This document shows, piece after piece, positions 35,202-43,577 of a stretch of DNA of 48,372 bases. Each line of letters opens with the position of its first letter. The stretch's first letter is position 1. The notes under the pieces were generated by a model. That model did not search any database, was not told the origin of the DNA, and worked only from the letters and a program-made list of their open reading frames with translations. The translations under genes were made by a program, and so were the position numbers. The stretch is taken from contig NZ_JAJOMC010000034.1 of the NCBI RefSeq assembly GCF_021129155.1, forward strand, positions 1 through 48,372, read 5' to 3'. The DNA is from Arthrobacter sp. AK04. GTDB lineage: Bacteria > Actinomycetota > Actinomycetes > Actinomycetales > Micrococcaceae.

Positions 35202-36335
35202 TCAACGAACCAGCGTCAGCCTAGGCCGCTCGTCCACAAGCCCCAGTACTTGCCGAACCCGTTCCGGAGCCCATCTGAGCTCATTTGCCAGATCGGCCAC
35301 AGAGAATCCGAACTTGTCAGCAACTTTCATTGCCTCGGTCAGCAGCATCGGGACCTCTCCCGGGTAGTCGGCCACGGACGCTTCCTGCCGGTTGCCGGAC
35401 CTTAGCTTTTGATATCCACGTCGAACGGAAACGTCTGAAGCGCCCTTGAGTTCCTGCATGCGAAACACCAGAGCCTCCGGCGACACACCCCACGTCTGGC
35501 TGATTTGGCCAAGCCGTGGAAGGTTCATGGTGGCGGGGAGAACCGGCTCTATTTCTGCCCGAGGCATCAGGAATTCGGCAGCAAAAGCGTCAGCCTCGCG
35601 TTCCTGCCGCGGGTCCCCGACAGCGAGTTCACGATGGAGGATGAGATGGCCGAGTTCGTGGGCGCATGTAAACCTGTGCCGGTAGACAGAACGGGCCCTT
35701 TCCGGGGTCACGACGACGATGGGGCGGTTGAGTGCTGCCGTAGAGAATGCATCCACCCGCGCGGTTTCATCTTCGTCGCCACGGAGAGTGAGAACCGAAA
35801 CCACGATGCCATTGCGCTCCATGAGTTCCACCAGGTTGGGAACCGGGCCGCTGGGCACCTCCCAGTAGGCTCTGAGGGCCCTAGCCGCTTCTACGGCGGA
35901 CATGCTGCTGTCCGCTTCGTTGAACGGGACATTCACGTCCGGGAAAGCGACCCGCTTTTCAAGTGCGAAAGTTACCTCCCACACCTGTTCGACAAAGGAC
36001 GTGGCCTTGAGCCTCTCCGACGCTCGTGTCGAGCGAAGACTGCGGAAGTGGGCCTGAGAAACGTCCAGTTTTCCAATCGGCCGGCCCATCGCAAAGAAGG
36101 CAACGGGCTGCCCTAATTCCTTGGCCAGCAGCCCCAGTATTTCTGGACGTGGTGTCACACCGGCCTCGTATTGGCCGATAGCCGCTCCCGAGACACCAAC
36201 CGCCTCGCCAAGTGCTTGCTTGGTGATCCCTGCCAACCGCCGCGCCTGCGTCAGCCTGGCAGGATCAAAGTAATCTCTGACAGCCTGGGTCGACATCAGT
36301 TCTTCGGTTGAAAACAGAGTGAGCTGCTTCGTCAT
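35202..36335 (-). CDS. XRE-family regulator fused to ImmA/IrrE metallopeptidase
   Basis: A 377-residue two-domain protein. Residues ~28-75 form an XRE helix-turn-helix (ARRLAGITKQALGEAVGVSG). Residues ~150-260 form an ImmA/IrrE peptidase with the zinc motif HELGH (226-230) and third ligand E247 in EREADAFAAEFLMP. The C-terminal ~100 residues may be a second DNA-binding segment (FSVADLANELRWAPERVRQV). Such proteins cleave a partner repressor to switch on mobile elements or stress genes. It overlaps the preceding gene by four bases, so that gene's product is the natural partner. Confidence 0.88.
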   Translation of the reverse strand: MTKQLTLFSTEELMSTQAVRDYFDPARLTQARRLAGITKQALGEAVGVSGAAIGQYEAGVTPRPEILGLLAKELGQPVAFFAMGRPIGKLDVSQAHFRSLRSTRASERLKATSFVEQVWEVTFALEKRVAFPDVNVPFNEADSSMSAVEAARALRAYWEVPSGPVPNLVELMERNGIVVSVLTLRGDEDETARVDAFSTAALNRPIVVVTPERARSVYRHRFTCAHELGHLILHRELAVGDPRQEREADAFAAEFLMPRAEIEPVLPATMNLPRLGQISQTWGVSPEALVFRMQELKGASDVSVRRGYQKLRSGNRQEASVADYPGEVPMLLTEAMKVADKFGFSVADLANELRWAPERVRQVLGLVDERPRLTLVR

Positions 36336-37045
36336 GATCCGGCTGCTTCCTTAGGCATCAGGTTGAGGCCACGGCGAGGCTCGGAATCGAAGCCCCTCGG
36401 CTCCGCCTTTGCTGCTGCATCCACTGAATCCGCATGGAACAGCTCCTGAGCGTTTTGCAGGATAAGCGTGCCGTCCACATCTAACTGAGCATCAGCCCAC
36501 ACTGCATGATGCAGTGCCTGATGGCTGCTGGCATAGGCAACGACTACTACCGGGTGATGCTTTAGCGCCTCAGAACCGTCCAGTTCCTGCAGAGCGTCAA
36601 CGAGTTCGATTTCCTCGGGCGTCAGGGTGGCGCGGGCGCCGTCCCCGAGGTCAAGCATGCCCTGTGAGGGACCCACCGGCATTGAGAAGGTGCCGATCCG
36701 GGAATCAGAAGTTCCAAACTTCTGCTGTCTCAGGTCGGCCGTCGCCAACCTGGAGTACCGCCAGGCAACGAGAGCCGTGCCGTTGACTACGAGTACTTTG
36801 GGCTTGCCGCGGCCAGGGCGCTTGAACTCAACTCCCTCAAGTCCCGCCAGCGCCTCCTCGAGCCTCTCCTGGACGGTGTAACTCACCTGACCGTAGGACC
36901 GCTTATGCTTCGACTTGATCAGCGCCTGGCCGTCGGCATGCTCATTGTGGCAGTCCGAAAGAGTGCTAAGGATGATCTCAGGAAGGCTCTTTCCGTGGGC
37001 ACCAAAGCGACGAAACGACCATTCGACTTCGACCGCGTTCTTCAA
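36332..37045 (-). CDS. Unknown partner of the XRE-ImmA protein
   Basis: A 237-residue protein with no recognised domain. AGGAGG precedes the ATG at 37045. The N-terminal third is basic and polar, with HNEHADGQALIKSKHKRSYG; the middle has strand-rich segments (KPKVLVVNGTALVAWRYSRL) and VVVVAYASSHQALHHAVWAD. It overlaps the ImmA-type gene by four bases, the arrangement of toxin-antitoxin and substrate-peptidase pairs. It could be the substrate, the effector, or an inhibitor of the peptidase; sequence does not decide. Confidence 0.7.
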   Translation of the reverse strand: MKNAVEVEWSFRRFGAHGKSLPEIILSTLSDCHNEHADGQALIKSKHKRSYGQVSYTVQERLEEALAGLEGVEFKRPGRGKPKVLVVNGTALVAWRYSRLATADLRQQKFGTSDSRIGTFSMPVGPSQGMLDLGDGARATLTPEEIELVDALQELDGSEALKHHPVVVVAYASSHQALHHAVWADAQLDVDGTLILQNAQELFHADSVDAAAKAEPRGFDSEPRRGLNLMPKEAAGS

Positions 37046-37177
37046 AGCAACCTCCTGTAGTTTTGTACCTGAAAGCTACACGGTCACTTTAGAAATATCC
37101 AAGAACGCGACACTTTCGGCGTGTCGTCCGCTCGGATGGCTCAGAGCTGGCAGCACTGTTCAGCCCGCGACCGCGGT

Positions 37178-37879
37178 TCAGTCACGCTGGAGAAATGCCA
37201 GCATCTCTGGAGTAGTCAGCAGAACGCGTGGTGAGGAAGCCTTGCTCTGGATAATGATGCCGTCCAGCTCCTGGCTAGCATCCAGTAGCTTTGCGACCCA
37301 GGTGGCCCGCTGCTTGTTCACGTAGCCGATCTTCTTCGCAGGCCGCCCGGCGTGGATGGCGACTGCATTGGAGTCGTGTGCGTTGGCTGGTTCGCGGACG
37401 GCCTGGACGCGCTGCCCGTTACGGAACCTGAAGGGCTTCTCCGGGTCTTCGTAAAAGCCCATGCCAACCACGCGGAACGCGAAAATCCGGAAGTGCCGCA
37501 GGGCAAGAATGTTGTAATCAATCAGCTCCCCATTGGGCAGAGCCAAGTCGAGGCCGTTGTTGGAGGGTACCAACCTCAGCGGCGGCATCCCGTCAGGACC
37601 GGCCACCAGCCGGCTCGTCGCGGCTGCCGACGGGACGTAGCCCGCGCGATAGCTCTTGACACTTTGGCCCGCGGCGGCGGCCCTAATCTTTTCCGCTTCG
37701 TAGTTGCGCACAGCGCGCGGCCGCCCGGACTGCGTCACTGGTTCAACTGGCAATGCTTCCACGGCGACGACCGGTGCCTGTGCAGGTCGCGGCCTGACTG
37801 CGGGCGGATCTGGCTCCGGGACCTTCGCTGATTCTGCATGCCCGGCGAAGGCCGCCTTTACTTTGTCCCATATCCCCAT
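37178..37879 (-). CDS. HIRAN domain protein
   Basis: A 233-residue protein. About residues 130-205 match the HIRAN domain (FRVVGMGFYEDPEKPF, then VREPANAHDSNAVAIHAG and KKIGYVNKQRA), an OB-like fold that in HLTF binds DNA 3' ends at stalled forks. The N-terminal ~120 residues are Pro/Ala-rich and basic, likely disordered. Stand-alone bacterial HIRAN proteins are poorly studied and occur in mobile islands and near nucleases. First of the leftward island genes, with a phased CTGCA repeat upstream. Confidence 0.85.
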   Translation of the reverse strand: MGIWDKVKAAFAGHAESAKVPEPDPPAVRPRPAQAPVVAVEALPVEPVTQSGRPRAVRNYEAEKIRAAAAGQSVKSYRAGYVPSAAATSRLVAGPDGMPPLRLVPSNNGLDLALPNGELIDYNILALRHFRIFAFRVVGMGFYEDPEKPFRFRNGQRVQAVREPANAHDSNAVAIHAGRPAKKIGYVNKQRATWVAKLLDASQELDGIIIQSKASSPRVLLTTPEMLAFLQRD

Positions 37880-37994
37880 GGGCTGACTCTATCGACTGCG
37901 GGAAACGAGCGAGTGTCCGAACCGCAGGAAGCAGCTCAATTCCCGGAAGGGAACTGACTTTCCCAGCTTCAGACAAGGCCAAACTGCGGAGCTA

Positions 37995-38022
37995 CTGCAT
38001 GCTGACTGCATTACAGCTGCAG
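37995..38022 (-). promoter_or_regulatory. Three CTGCA hexamers in 11-bp phase (copy 2)
   Basis: CTGCAT (37995-38000), CTGCAT (38006-38011) and CTGCAG (38017-38022) are spaced exactly one helical turn apart. The right two units form the core ACTGCATTACAGCTGC shared with 34268-34283. Located ~120 bases before the HIRAN gene start on its strand; a cooperative activator or repressor site is the simplest reading. Confidence 0.45.
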
Positions 38023-38081
38023 ATTCGCGTCGCGGATGGTGTCACAGACGTGATCCGGAATTACCGGCCAGTAGTGAGGGC

Positions 38082-38275
38082 TTAGCCCACACAATCGACG
38101 CAGTAGGCATGGCCGTCCTTCTCGCTGGCCTTCTGGGAACCGTGGCGGACCAGGAAGCACGAGTAACAGGTGCACTCGTGATCGGCTTGGGGAATGACCT
38201 GCGCAACGAGCTCTCTTCAGCAATGAACTCACCGCCGGGAGTCAGGCCGTCCAGAGTGTCCGCCTCGTCGAGCTC
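38082..38275 (-). pseudogene. Decayed DUF4193 paralogue
   Basis: The minus strand encodes ELDEADTLDGLTPGGEFIAE, then after a one-base deletion near 38215 ELVAQVIPQA and CTCYSCFLVRHGSQ, ending YCVDCVG at the stop 38082-38084. This aligns along its length with residues 38-100 of the intact DUF4193 protein at 32722. A TAG stands immediately before the first recognisable codon (38276-38278) and no N-terminal part is found. Similarity at DNA level is partial, so this is an old paralogue rather than a fresh duplication. Confidence 0.8.
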
Positions 38276-38440
38276 CTACTGGTAAGCGTGCATATTCGGT
38301 TTCGAACTATTCGCACCAATTGAAGACGCTATTCCTCGGGTTGGAGCACACCCCAACCAGACGATCGGGACACCTTGTCCTGGCCTTCTTTTGAGAGGAG
38401 CCTAGGACTCAACCTGACAGGACGACGGTTGGAGGCGGCG

Positions 38441-39007
38441 GTGGCAGGACAACGGATCGGGTACGTCCGAGTAAGCACTCTTGACCAGAATGAGAAGCGA
38501 CAGCTCGAAGGCCAGGTTCTGGACCGAGTCTTCACGGACAAGGCCTCCGGCCGGGACACTTCCAGGCCGGAGCTTACGGAGTTGCTGCGGTTCGCCCGGG
38601 ATGGGGACACCGTGGTCGTGCACAGCATGGACCGGCTCGCCCGGAACCTCGATGACCTGCGTGCCCTTGTCCAAGGCCTCACCCGCAAAGGTGTGCGGGT
38701 GGAGTTCGTCAAGGAGAGCCTGGTCTTCACCGGCGAGGACTCCCCCATGGCCAACCTCATGCTCTCCGTCATGGGCGCCTTCGCTGAATTCGAACGCTCC
38801 CTCATCAGGGAACGCCAGCGGGAAGGCATCGCCCTCGCGAAACAGCGAGGCGCCTACAAAGGACGGAAAAAGACCCTCCCGCCGGAACGGGCAGCGGAAC
38901 TCGTTCAGCGCGCCGGCACCGGTGTTCCAAAAACCCTCCTGGCCCGTGATTACGGGATCAGCCGGGAGACCGTCTACCAGTACCTCCGCCACGCAAAGTT
39001 GGAGTGA
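38441..39007 (+). CDS. Serine recombinase (resolvase/invertase family)
   Basis: A 188-residue site-specific recombinase of the small Tn3-resolvase/DNA-invertase type. The nucleophile serine is in IGYVRVSTLDQN; the catalytic arginines lie in MDRLARNLDD; the E-helix reads AEFERSLIRERQREGIALA; and a C-terminal helix-turn-helix is present (TLLARDYGISRETVYQYL). I chose GTG at 38441 because GGAGG (38431-38435) stands five bases before it and the fold begins directly after. It appears intact. No transposase accompanies it. It lies just beyond the decayed DUF4193 copy. Confidence 0.88.
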   Translation: MAGQRIGYVRVSTLDQNEKRQLEGQVLDRVFTDKASGRDTSRPELTELLRFARDGDTVVVHSMDRLARNLDDLRALVQGLTRKGVRVEFVKESLVFTGEDSPMANLMLSVMGAFAEFERSLIRERQREGIALAKQRGAYKGRKKTLPPERAAELVQRAGTGVPKTLLARDYGISRETVYQYLRHAKLE

Positions 39008-39775
39008 TCAGCTCCCCTTCCTGCACCGTCGATGTGCCATGGTTGCACGGCCAATAGCTTTACAGAATCTTCATTATCGGCGTTGAGGACACCCTGGTAG
39101 GCACTGTTCGTAGCATTTCTTGTGGCTTGCCAGCCTTGTTGGCGAATTGCCAAACGATCTGGCGAATCTTGCCAGCGAGTTGGCGGAGCGCTGGTGAGAT
39201 CGCCCGAAAACTTGCACATAGTCAGCTCTGGATCGGATCGTCGCTTGGCATCGGCGCCGGAGACCAAGCCCGAACGACCCTGAAGCCGAGCCTTTCGCCA
39301 ACTCCGATGGCAACGCGAGCTGGTGGCGCTCTGTTCGTGCGGGCGCATACTTCGGTCCGCTCGCCTGCACCGTTGCCAGCAAGGGACAGGGCGATTTCCC
39401 CTCTAGGCCAAGCTCCTCAGCTCGCCAACTGACTGGCAATTTCGCCATCTATCCTGACAAGCCACATTTCTGACCGTTGCCAGTGGAAATTGGCACCCGA
39501 TCGCCGTACGTCTTCTGTGACTAGAAAAGCTCCGTAGCGAGGGATAGCTTCTGGACAACAGCCAGCGGGCCGCGGTGAACGTCTGATGCCAACGCGGGGG
39601 CGAACTTGCCAGAGCAAAGGCGACTGGCAATGAATGTACTGAGGAACAGAAAAGTGGAACCTGATATTGGACTAGGACAGCTGTTGCAAAGCACTGAGAC
39701 CGTCCTAGCTTTGCCTGATCGGTTATTTCCTCTGCGCCCCGGGGCATGGTGGCTGCCAAGAGCCTGATCGTGTGG
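39008..39775. other. 768-base stretch without a supported gene
   Basis: No frame here looks like a real protein by composition or motif. The segment is less GC-rich and holds many TGGC/GCCA inverted repeats (detailed separately at 39123-39195, with another group at 39424-39500). It lies between the intact recombinase and the decayed regulator and could hold recombination sites, a replication or transfer remnant, or decayed coding sequence. Confidence 0.5.
39123..39195. repeat. Iteron-like TGGC...GCCA repeats
   Basis: Four repeats begin with TGGC at 39123, 39140, 39160 and 39181 (spacing 17, 20, 21). The first three are inverted repeats: TGGC-TT-GCCA, TTGGC-GAATT-GCCAA (39139-39153) and CTGGC-GAATCTT-GCCAG (39159-39175); the fourth has only the left half. 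Spacing near two helical turns suggests a multimeric protein-binding site. Confidence 0.55.
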
Positions 39776-40415
39776 CTAAGCTTCTGGTGCCACGTCCGCG
39801 AGTAAGACCGTTGCCAGCGCCGCGTCCCGCGGTACGTGAAGATCCAGTCCAGTTGCTGCGCGAAGACTCGCCAACCGATTGACCACCGTATTCCGATGGC
39901 AATAGAGGGACTCCGCCGCAGCCTTGGTGGATCCGCTCTCTAGAAACATGGTTGCGGTCTCAATGACTCTTGTCCTCTCCTGGAAGGGATGGTCTTCAAT
40001 CCCTGCGTAAATTGTTCCGCCCATCCCGGGAGCGGCTCGACAGGTGGTCCAAAGCAAGTCTCGGCCAAGCGATCCGCGCGTCGACCAGACAGCGGTCTTT
40101 TCTTCCCATCCGAGCGAGAGCCACGGCAGCGGCGAAGTGCGCCGGTACGCTCGACAGCCCCTTGATGGCCCCGATGTACCCTCCATGGACACCGGTATAG
40201 AAGGCGATGTCGCCTTCGGCATACTGGCGTCGGAAGATCACGAATACGCCTCCCGATTCGTAGTCGAAGATCGCATCCCTCTCTCGCTGACGCTCGAGGA
40301 AACTTTGCAGCAGGGGCATCTCGTCTCCGATCGCCGACACGAGCTCGAAGGTGGCGTCGAGGGGTACCTGAAGGGTACCGGCGATTCCCTCCAGCAGCCC
40401 GGGCTGGGGTTCCCC
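39776..40415 (-). pseudogene. Truncated, frameshifted PucR-family regulator
   Basis: From ~40410 the minus strand encodes LLEGIAGTLQVPLDATFELV, SFLERQRERDAIFDY and VPAHFAAAVALARMGRK, the sensor-domain region of a PucR/CdaR-type regulator. A frameshift near 40030 moves the frame, which then gives TIYAGIEDHPFQERTRVIE and the helix-turn-helix AAESLYCHRNTVVNRLASLR to the stop at 39776. The N-terminal part is missing; its place is taken by a recombinase remnant. Confidence 0.75.
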
Positions 40416-40640
40416 GGTCGGGGATACATGCCGGTCAGGGTCTGGCGGGTGATCCCGAGTTCGGTGCAGAGGGTGCTGACTTGGTTCCGGGCTTGCCCAT
40501 GGGCGCCAAAGCGAGCCGGAGTTTCGCCGCGGTCATTTTGTAGGGCCTTCCCCATTCCGGCCACGGGCGCAGGCTGACGCGAGGCCGGCGATGGTGCGTT
40601 CGGAGATGAGCTCGCGTGCGAACTCCAATGGTCGCCGGCG
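40416..40640 (-). pseudogene. Remnant of a serine recombinase (C-terminal part)
   Basis: The minus strand reads EFARELISERTIAGLASACA then, in a second frame, YKMTAAKLRLALAPMGKPGT and, in a third, VSTLCTELGITRQTL. These are the E-helix and the DNA-binding domain of a resolvase/invertase of the same broad family as the gene at 38441. At least two frameshifts and loss of the catalytic domain make it inactive. Its end joins the truncated regulator directly. Confidence 0.75.
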
Positions 40641-40711
40641 GACATCCGCTTGTTCATCAGGGTGTTCGTTCCAAGCAAGTCCTGAGCGGGCCAGCATTCT
40701 CGTTTTCATGG

Positions 40712-41743
40712 CTAGTAGGCCATGGGGACTATCTGGCCAAATGTTCCGTCGTCGTTGAGTCTTACGCCGTTGTATTTAAAGGTGCGGAGCACTATACGGC
40801 GGTCCTCGATCGCCAGGCCGTCAACGGACTGGAGGAGCTGCCGCTCGACGTGGAGTAGGTCCATGGGGTTGTTTAGCCAGACGACCATGTGGATGTTGTT
40901 GGCCCCGGTGACCGATGACATTAGGCGCAGGGCCGGTACCCGGGCGGGGAGTCCTTCACCCAGGGTCGGGACCCGGTCAGGCGGTATTGAGCCCCACAGG
41001 ATGGCGCTGTAGCTGCGTCCTGATCCTCGTCGGGCGACGTCGCAGCGCACGGTGATGTATTTTCCACCGACCAGTCGGGTAACGCGCCGTGCGGCGGCCA
41101 CCGGGGATATGCCGGCGACGGCAGCGAGTTCGCGAAGACTGGCGCGGCCATCAGCACTGAGCTCACGCATCAGAGCCTGGTTGGCGGTATCCATTTTTAC
41201 CGCGGCTCCTTCGCCGGCATTAAATGCTTGCTTATGGAGTTGGGACAGGCTGCGCAGTTTTGCTGCCGGCAGTGCGTGGAAGTGCCACCGGCCGGCGTCG
41301 AGGATCTGGCTGGTGACGGAACGCACCGAGTAGTGCAGCACCCCGTCAAGACTGCCGATGGTAGTGAGCAGGAAAGTGGAGAGGCTGTGTTCTGCCGCAG
41401 CGATCGTCAACAAAAGATGTGCCGGGCCGGCGATGAACTGGATGGACATGAGCCGCTGGTCCGGAATGAGTTTCTCGACAACGTCCAGGACGCGGTTGTT
41501 CTGGCAGGTCAGTTCGACGAACGCCACGTCCATGACCCGCAAAAGTTCTGGCCCCGGTGTGATCGAGACACGGGCGAGTCCAGCACCGGTCAACCGCGCC
41601 CATCGTCGCGAAAGCGTCGTGGGGTGAACGTTCAGGACCTCAGCCAGGTCTTCCCATGGCGCACGCGGTGCCACTTGGAGGGCGTTGACTAACTCAATGT
41701 CCCGTTCCGCCAAGGGAGAACTATGCTGCACTAATTCTTCCAT
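40712..41743 (-). CDS. Long Lrp/AsnC family regulator with two HTH domains
   Basis: A 343-residue protein made of two Lrp-like units. Each has an AsnC-type helix-turn-helix: ALQVAPRAPWEDLAEVLNVH near residue 30 and LSADGRASLRELAAVAGISP near residue 205, each followed by a sensor region. The ATG at 41743 has AGGA upstream; earlier in-frame ATGs lie at 41761 and beyond. It is divergent from the AbgT-type transporter with a 203-base gap that holds AT-rich GCATTTT repeats (41758 and 41770), and probably controls it. It resembles the regulator at 45120 in size and layout. Confidence 0.85.
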   Translation of the reverse strand: MEELVQHSSPLAERDIELVNALQVAPRAPWEDLAEVLNVHPTTLSRRWARLTGAGLARVSITPGPELLRVMDVAFVELTCQNNRVLDVVEKLIPDQRLMSIQFIAGPAHLLLTIAAAEHSLSTFLLTTIGSLDGVLHYSVRSVTSQILDAGRWHFHALPAAKLRSLSQLHKQAFNAGEGAAVKMDTANQALMRELSADGRASLRELAAVAGISPVAAARRVTRLVGGKYITVRCDVARRGSGRSYSAILWGSIPPDRVPTLGEGLPARVPALRLMSSVTGANNIHMVVWLNNPMDLLHVERQLLQSVDGLAIEDRRIVLRTFKYNGVRLNDDGTFGQIVPMAY

Positions 41744-41946
41744 GGGATTATTTTCCTGCATTTTGGGACGCATTTTCTTATGGACCGTAGAGTTTGCCTT
41801 CGTCCATATGACCCACGCCACATCGGAGAACCAATGGGATCCCCCTCATCATTCCAGTCCGTCGCAAAAGCGGACAAGCAGGTTGCAGTGATACGCCGGG
41901 CAGGCCAGGTCGCCTTTTGCCTCCCGAATGCAGGGTCAGCGTTGTG

Positions 41947-43509
41947 ATGGCTCTGAAGACTTCCACGGAGCCGCGCCGCAGACTGGGGGCCCGGATTATC
42001 GACGGTGTAGAACGCGCCGGCAACAAGCTGCCTGAGCCTTTCGCCTTGTTCCTCTACTTGCTGTTGGGGGTCGGCATTGTCTCTACGGTTGTGTCATGGT
42101 TCGGCGTCAACACGCAGGTTCCCGGCAGCAGCAAGTTGACTCCCGTCAAGGGACTGTTCACCGGCGAGGGCATCGCCTGGCTGATGACCACAGCGGTCGA
42201 TAACTTCATCTCCTTTCCCCCTCTCGGCGTAGTGGTCACCCTGCTGCTTGCCGTCGGCGTGGCAGAACGCACGGGCCTGCTGCTCACTCTCGTGAAATCG
42301 ACGCTGGGCCGGGCACCGCGATGGGCCCTGCCGTACGTGATTGCGCTCGTGGCCTTGTGCGCACACATCATGTCTGACGCCTCGATCCTGGTAATTCCGC
42401 CGATCGCGGCGCTGGTGTTCAAAGCTGCAGGACGCAACCCGGTCGCCGGGCTGCTGGGATCCTACGCGATCGGCATTGCCGCGTTCAGCTGCACGCCCTT
42501 CGTCACGTCGACCGACGCCTTGCTGGCCGGCATCTCGAACGCTGCTGCCGTACCAGTGGCCGGGGCGGTTCTTCCCGTGACGGCGGTGTCCAACCTGGCA
42601 CTGAACGTGGTGCTATCGGTCGTTCTGACAGTGGCCGGCGGCCTTGTCATCGACAAGATCCTTGAGCCACGCCTGAACCGGATGGGCGTCGGTACCGGCA
42701 AGGCAGCCGAACACGACAGAGATGCAGCGGCATCCGCAGCAGTCACCGCACCCGAACGCAGCGCCCTGCGCTGGGCCGGGCTGGCGCTGGTGCTCGTAGT
42801 CGCCGGCGTGCTGGCACTGACCCTGCCCGAAGGCTCACCGCTGCGCAACGAGCAAGGCGGGTTCCTGCCGAAATCCCCTCTGCTGAGTTCAGTCATCTTC
42901 CTCGTGTTCACCGTCCTGATCGTTCCCTCCATCGTGTACGGGGCCCGATTGCGCAAAATCACTGGGATCCAATCCGTAGTTGAGATGATGGGCCAGTCCG
43001 TCAAGGACGCCGTTTCCTTCATCGTGGTGGCCTTCGTCATGGCTCAGTTCCTGGCCCTGTTCACCTGGAGCGGTCTGGCCTCCTGGGTCGCGGTCAACGG
43101 CGCCCGAACTCTGCAGGACGTCAACTTCACCGGCTTCGGTGCCGTAATCGCATTCATTGTGGTGGTCTCGTTGCTGAACCTGCTCATCGCGTCGGGTTCC
43201 TCGCTGTGGACCCTCATCGCCGCAGTATTCATTCCGATGTTCGCCCTGGTCGGCTATGAAGCCGGGTTTATCCAGGCCGCCTTCCGCGTCGGAGACTCCG
43301 CCACCCAGGCCCTCACTCCACTAAACCCCTACCTCGTCATCATCCTCGCCTTCCTCCGAAAATATGAGCCCGACGCCGGCATCGGTTCGATAATCGGCCG
43401 GATGCTCCCCTTCACCATCGTGTTCTGGATCCTCTGGGTACTCGTTCTCAGCGCATTCTTCTTCACCGGCACCGGAACCGGGCCGGGCATGGGAATCCTG
43501 GTCCGCTGA
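41947..43509 (+). CDS. abgT: AbgT family transporter
   Basis: A 520-residue membrane protein with about eleven hydrophobic segments. VDNFISFPPLGVVVTLLLAV and the later AHIMSDASILVIPPIAALVF are hallmark AbgT segments. Family members import p-aminobenzoyl-glutamate or export sulfonamides and related compounds. The amidohydrolase and M20 genes downstream favour import of an amide to be split inside the cell. I chose the ATG at 41947; a GTG directly before it is possible. The symbol is given by family. Confidence 0.85.
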   Translation: MALKTSTEPRRRLGARIIDGVERAGNKLPEPFALFLYLLLGVGIVSTVVSWFGVNTQVPGSSKLTPVKGLFTGEGIAWLMTTAVDNFISFPPLGVVVTLLLAVGVAERTGLLLTLVKSTLGRAPRWALPYVIALVALCAHIMSDASILVIPPIAALVFKAAGRNPVAGLLGSYAIGIAAFSCTPFVTSTDALLAGISNAAAVPVAGAVLPVTAVSNLALNVVLSVVLTVAGGLVIDKILEPRLNRMGVGTGKAAEHDRDAAASAAVTAPERSALRWAGLALVLVVAGVLALTLPEGSPLRNEQGGFLPKSPLLSSVIFLVFTVLIVPSIVYGARLRKITGIQSVVEMMGQSVKDAVSFIVVAFVMAQFLALFTWSGLASWVAVNGARTLQDVNFTGFGAVIAFIVVVSLLNLLIASGSSLWTLIAAVFIPMFALVGYEAGFIQAAFRVGDSATQALTPLNPYLVIILAFLRKYEPDAGIGSIIGRMLPFTIVFWILWVLVLSAFFFTGTGTGPGMGILVR

Positions 43510-43577
43510 CCGAAACAAAAGACTGCGCCCCTGACGCCAAGAACACCAACCATAATGATGCGACGTAAGGCAGTACT

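Noticed and set aside
32722..38275. DUF4193 copies as attachment-site direct repeats
   Set aside because: The two copies are clearly related but diverged along the whole length, with no run of identity long enough for an att core.
38375..38440. Upstream ATG at 38375 as start of the recombinase
   Set aside because: The extra 22 residues have no family match, whereas GTG 38441 has GGAGG at proper distance and begins exactly at the recombinase fold.
39139..39153. TTGGC-N5-GCCAA as an NFI-type site
   Set aside because: The match is to a eukaryotic factor and has no meaning in a bacterium; treated only as an inverted repeat.
39074..39448. Leftward 124-residue frame in the gene-free stretch
   Set aside because: It has no ribosome site, no recognisable domain and crosses the TGGC/GCCA repeats; probably chance.
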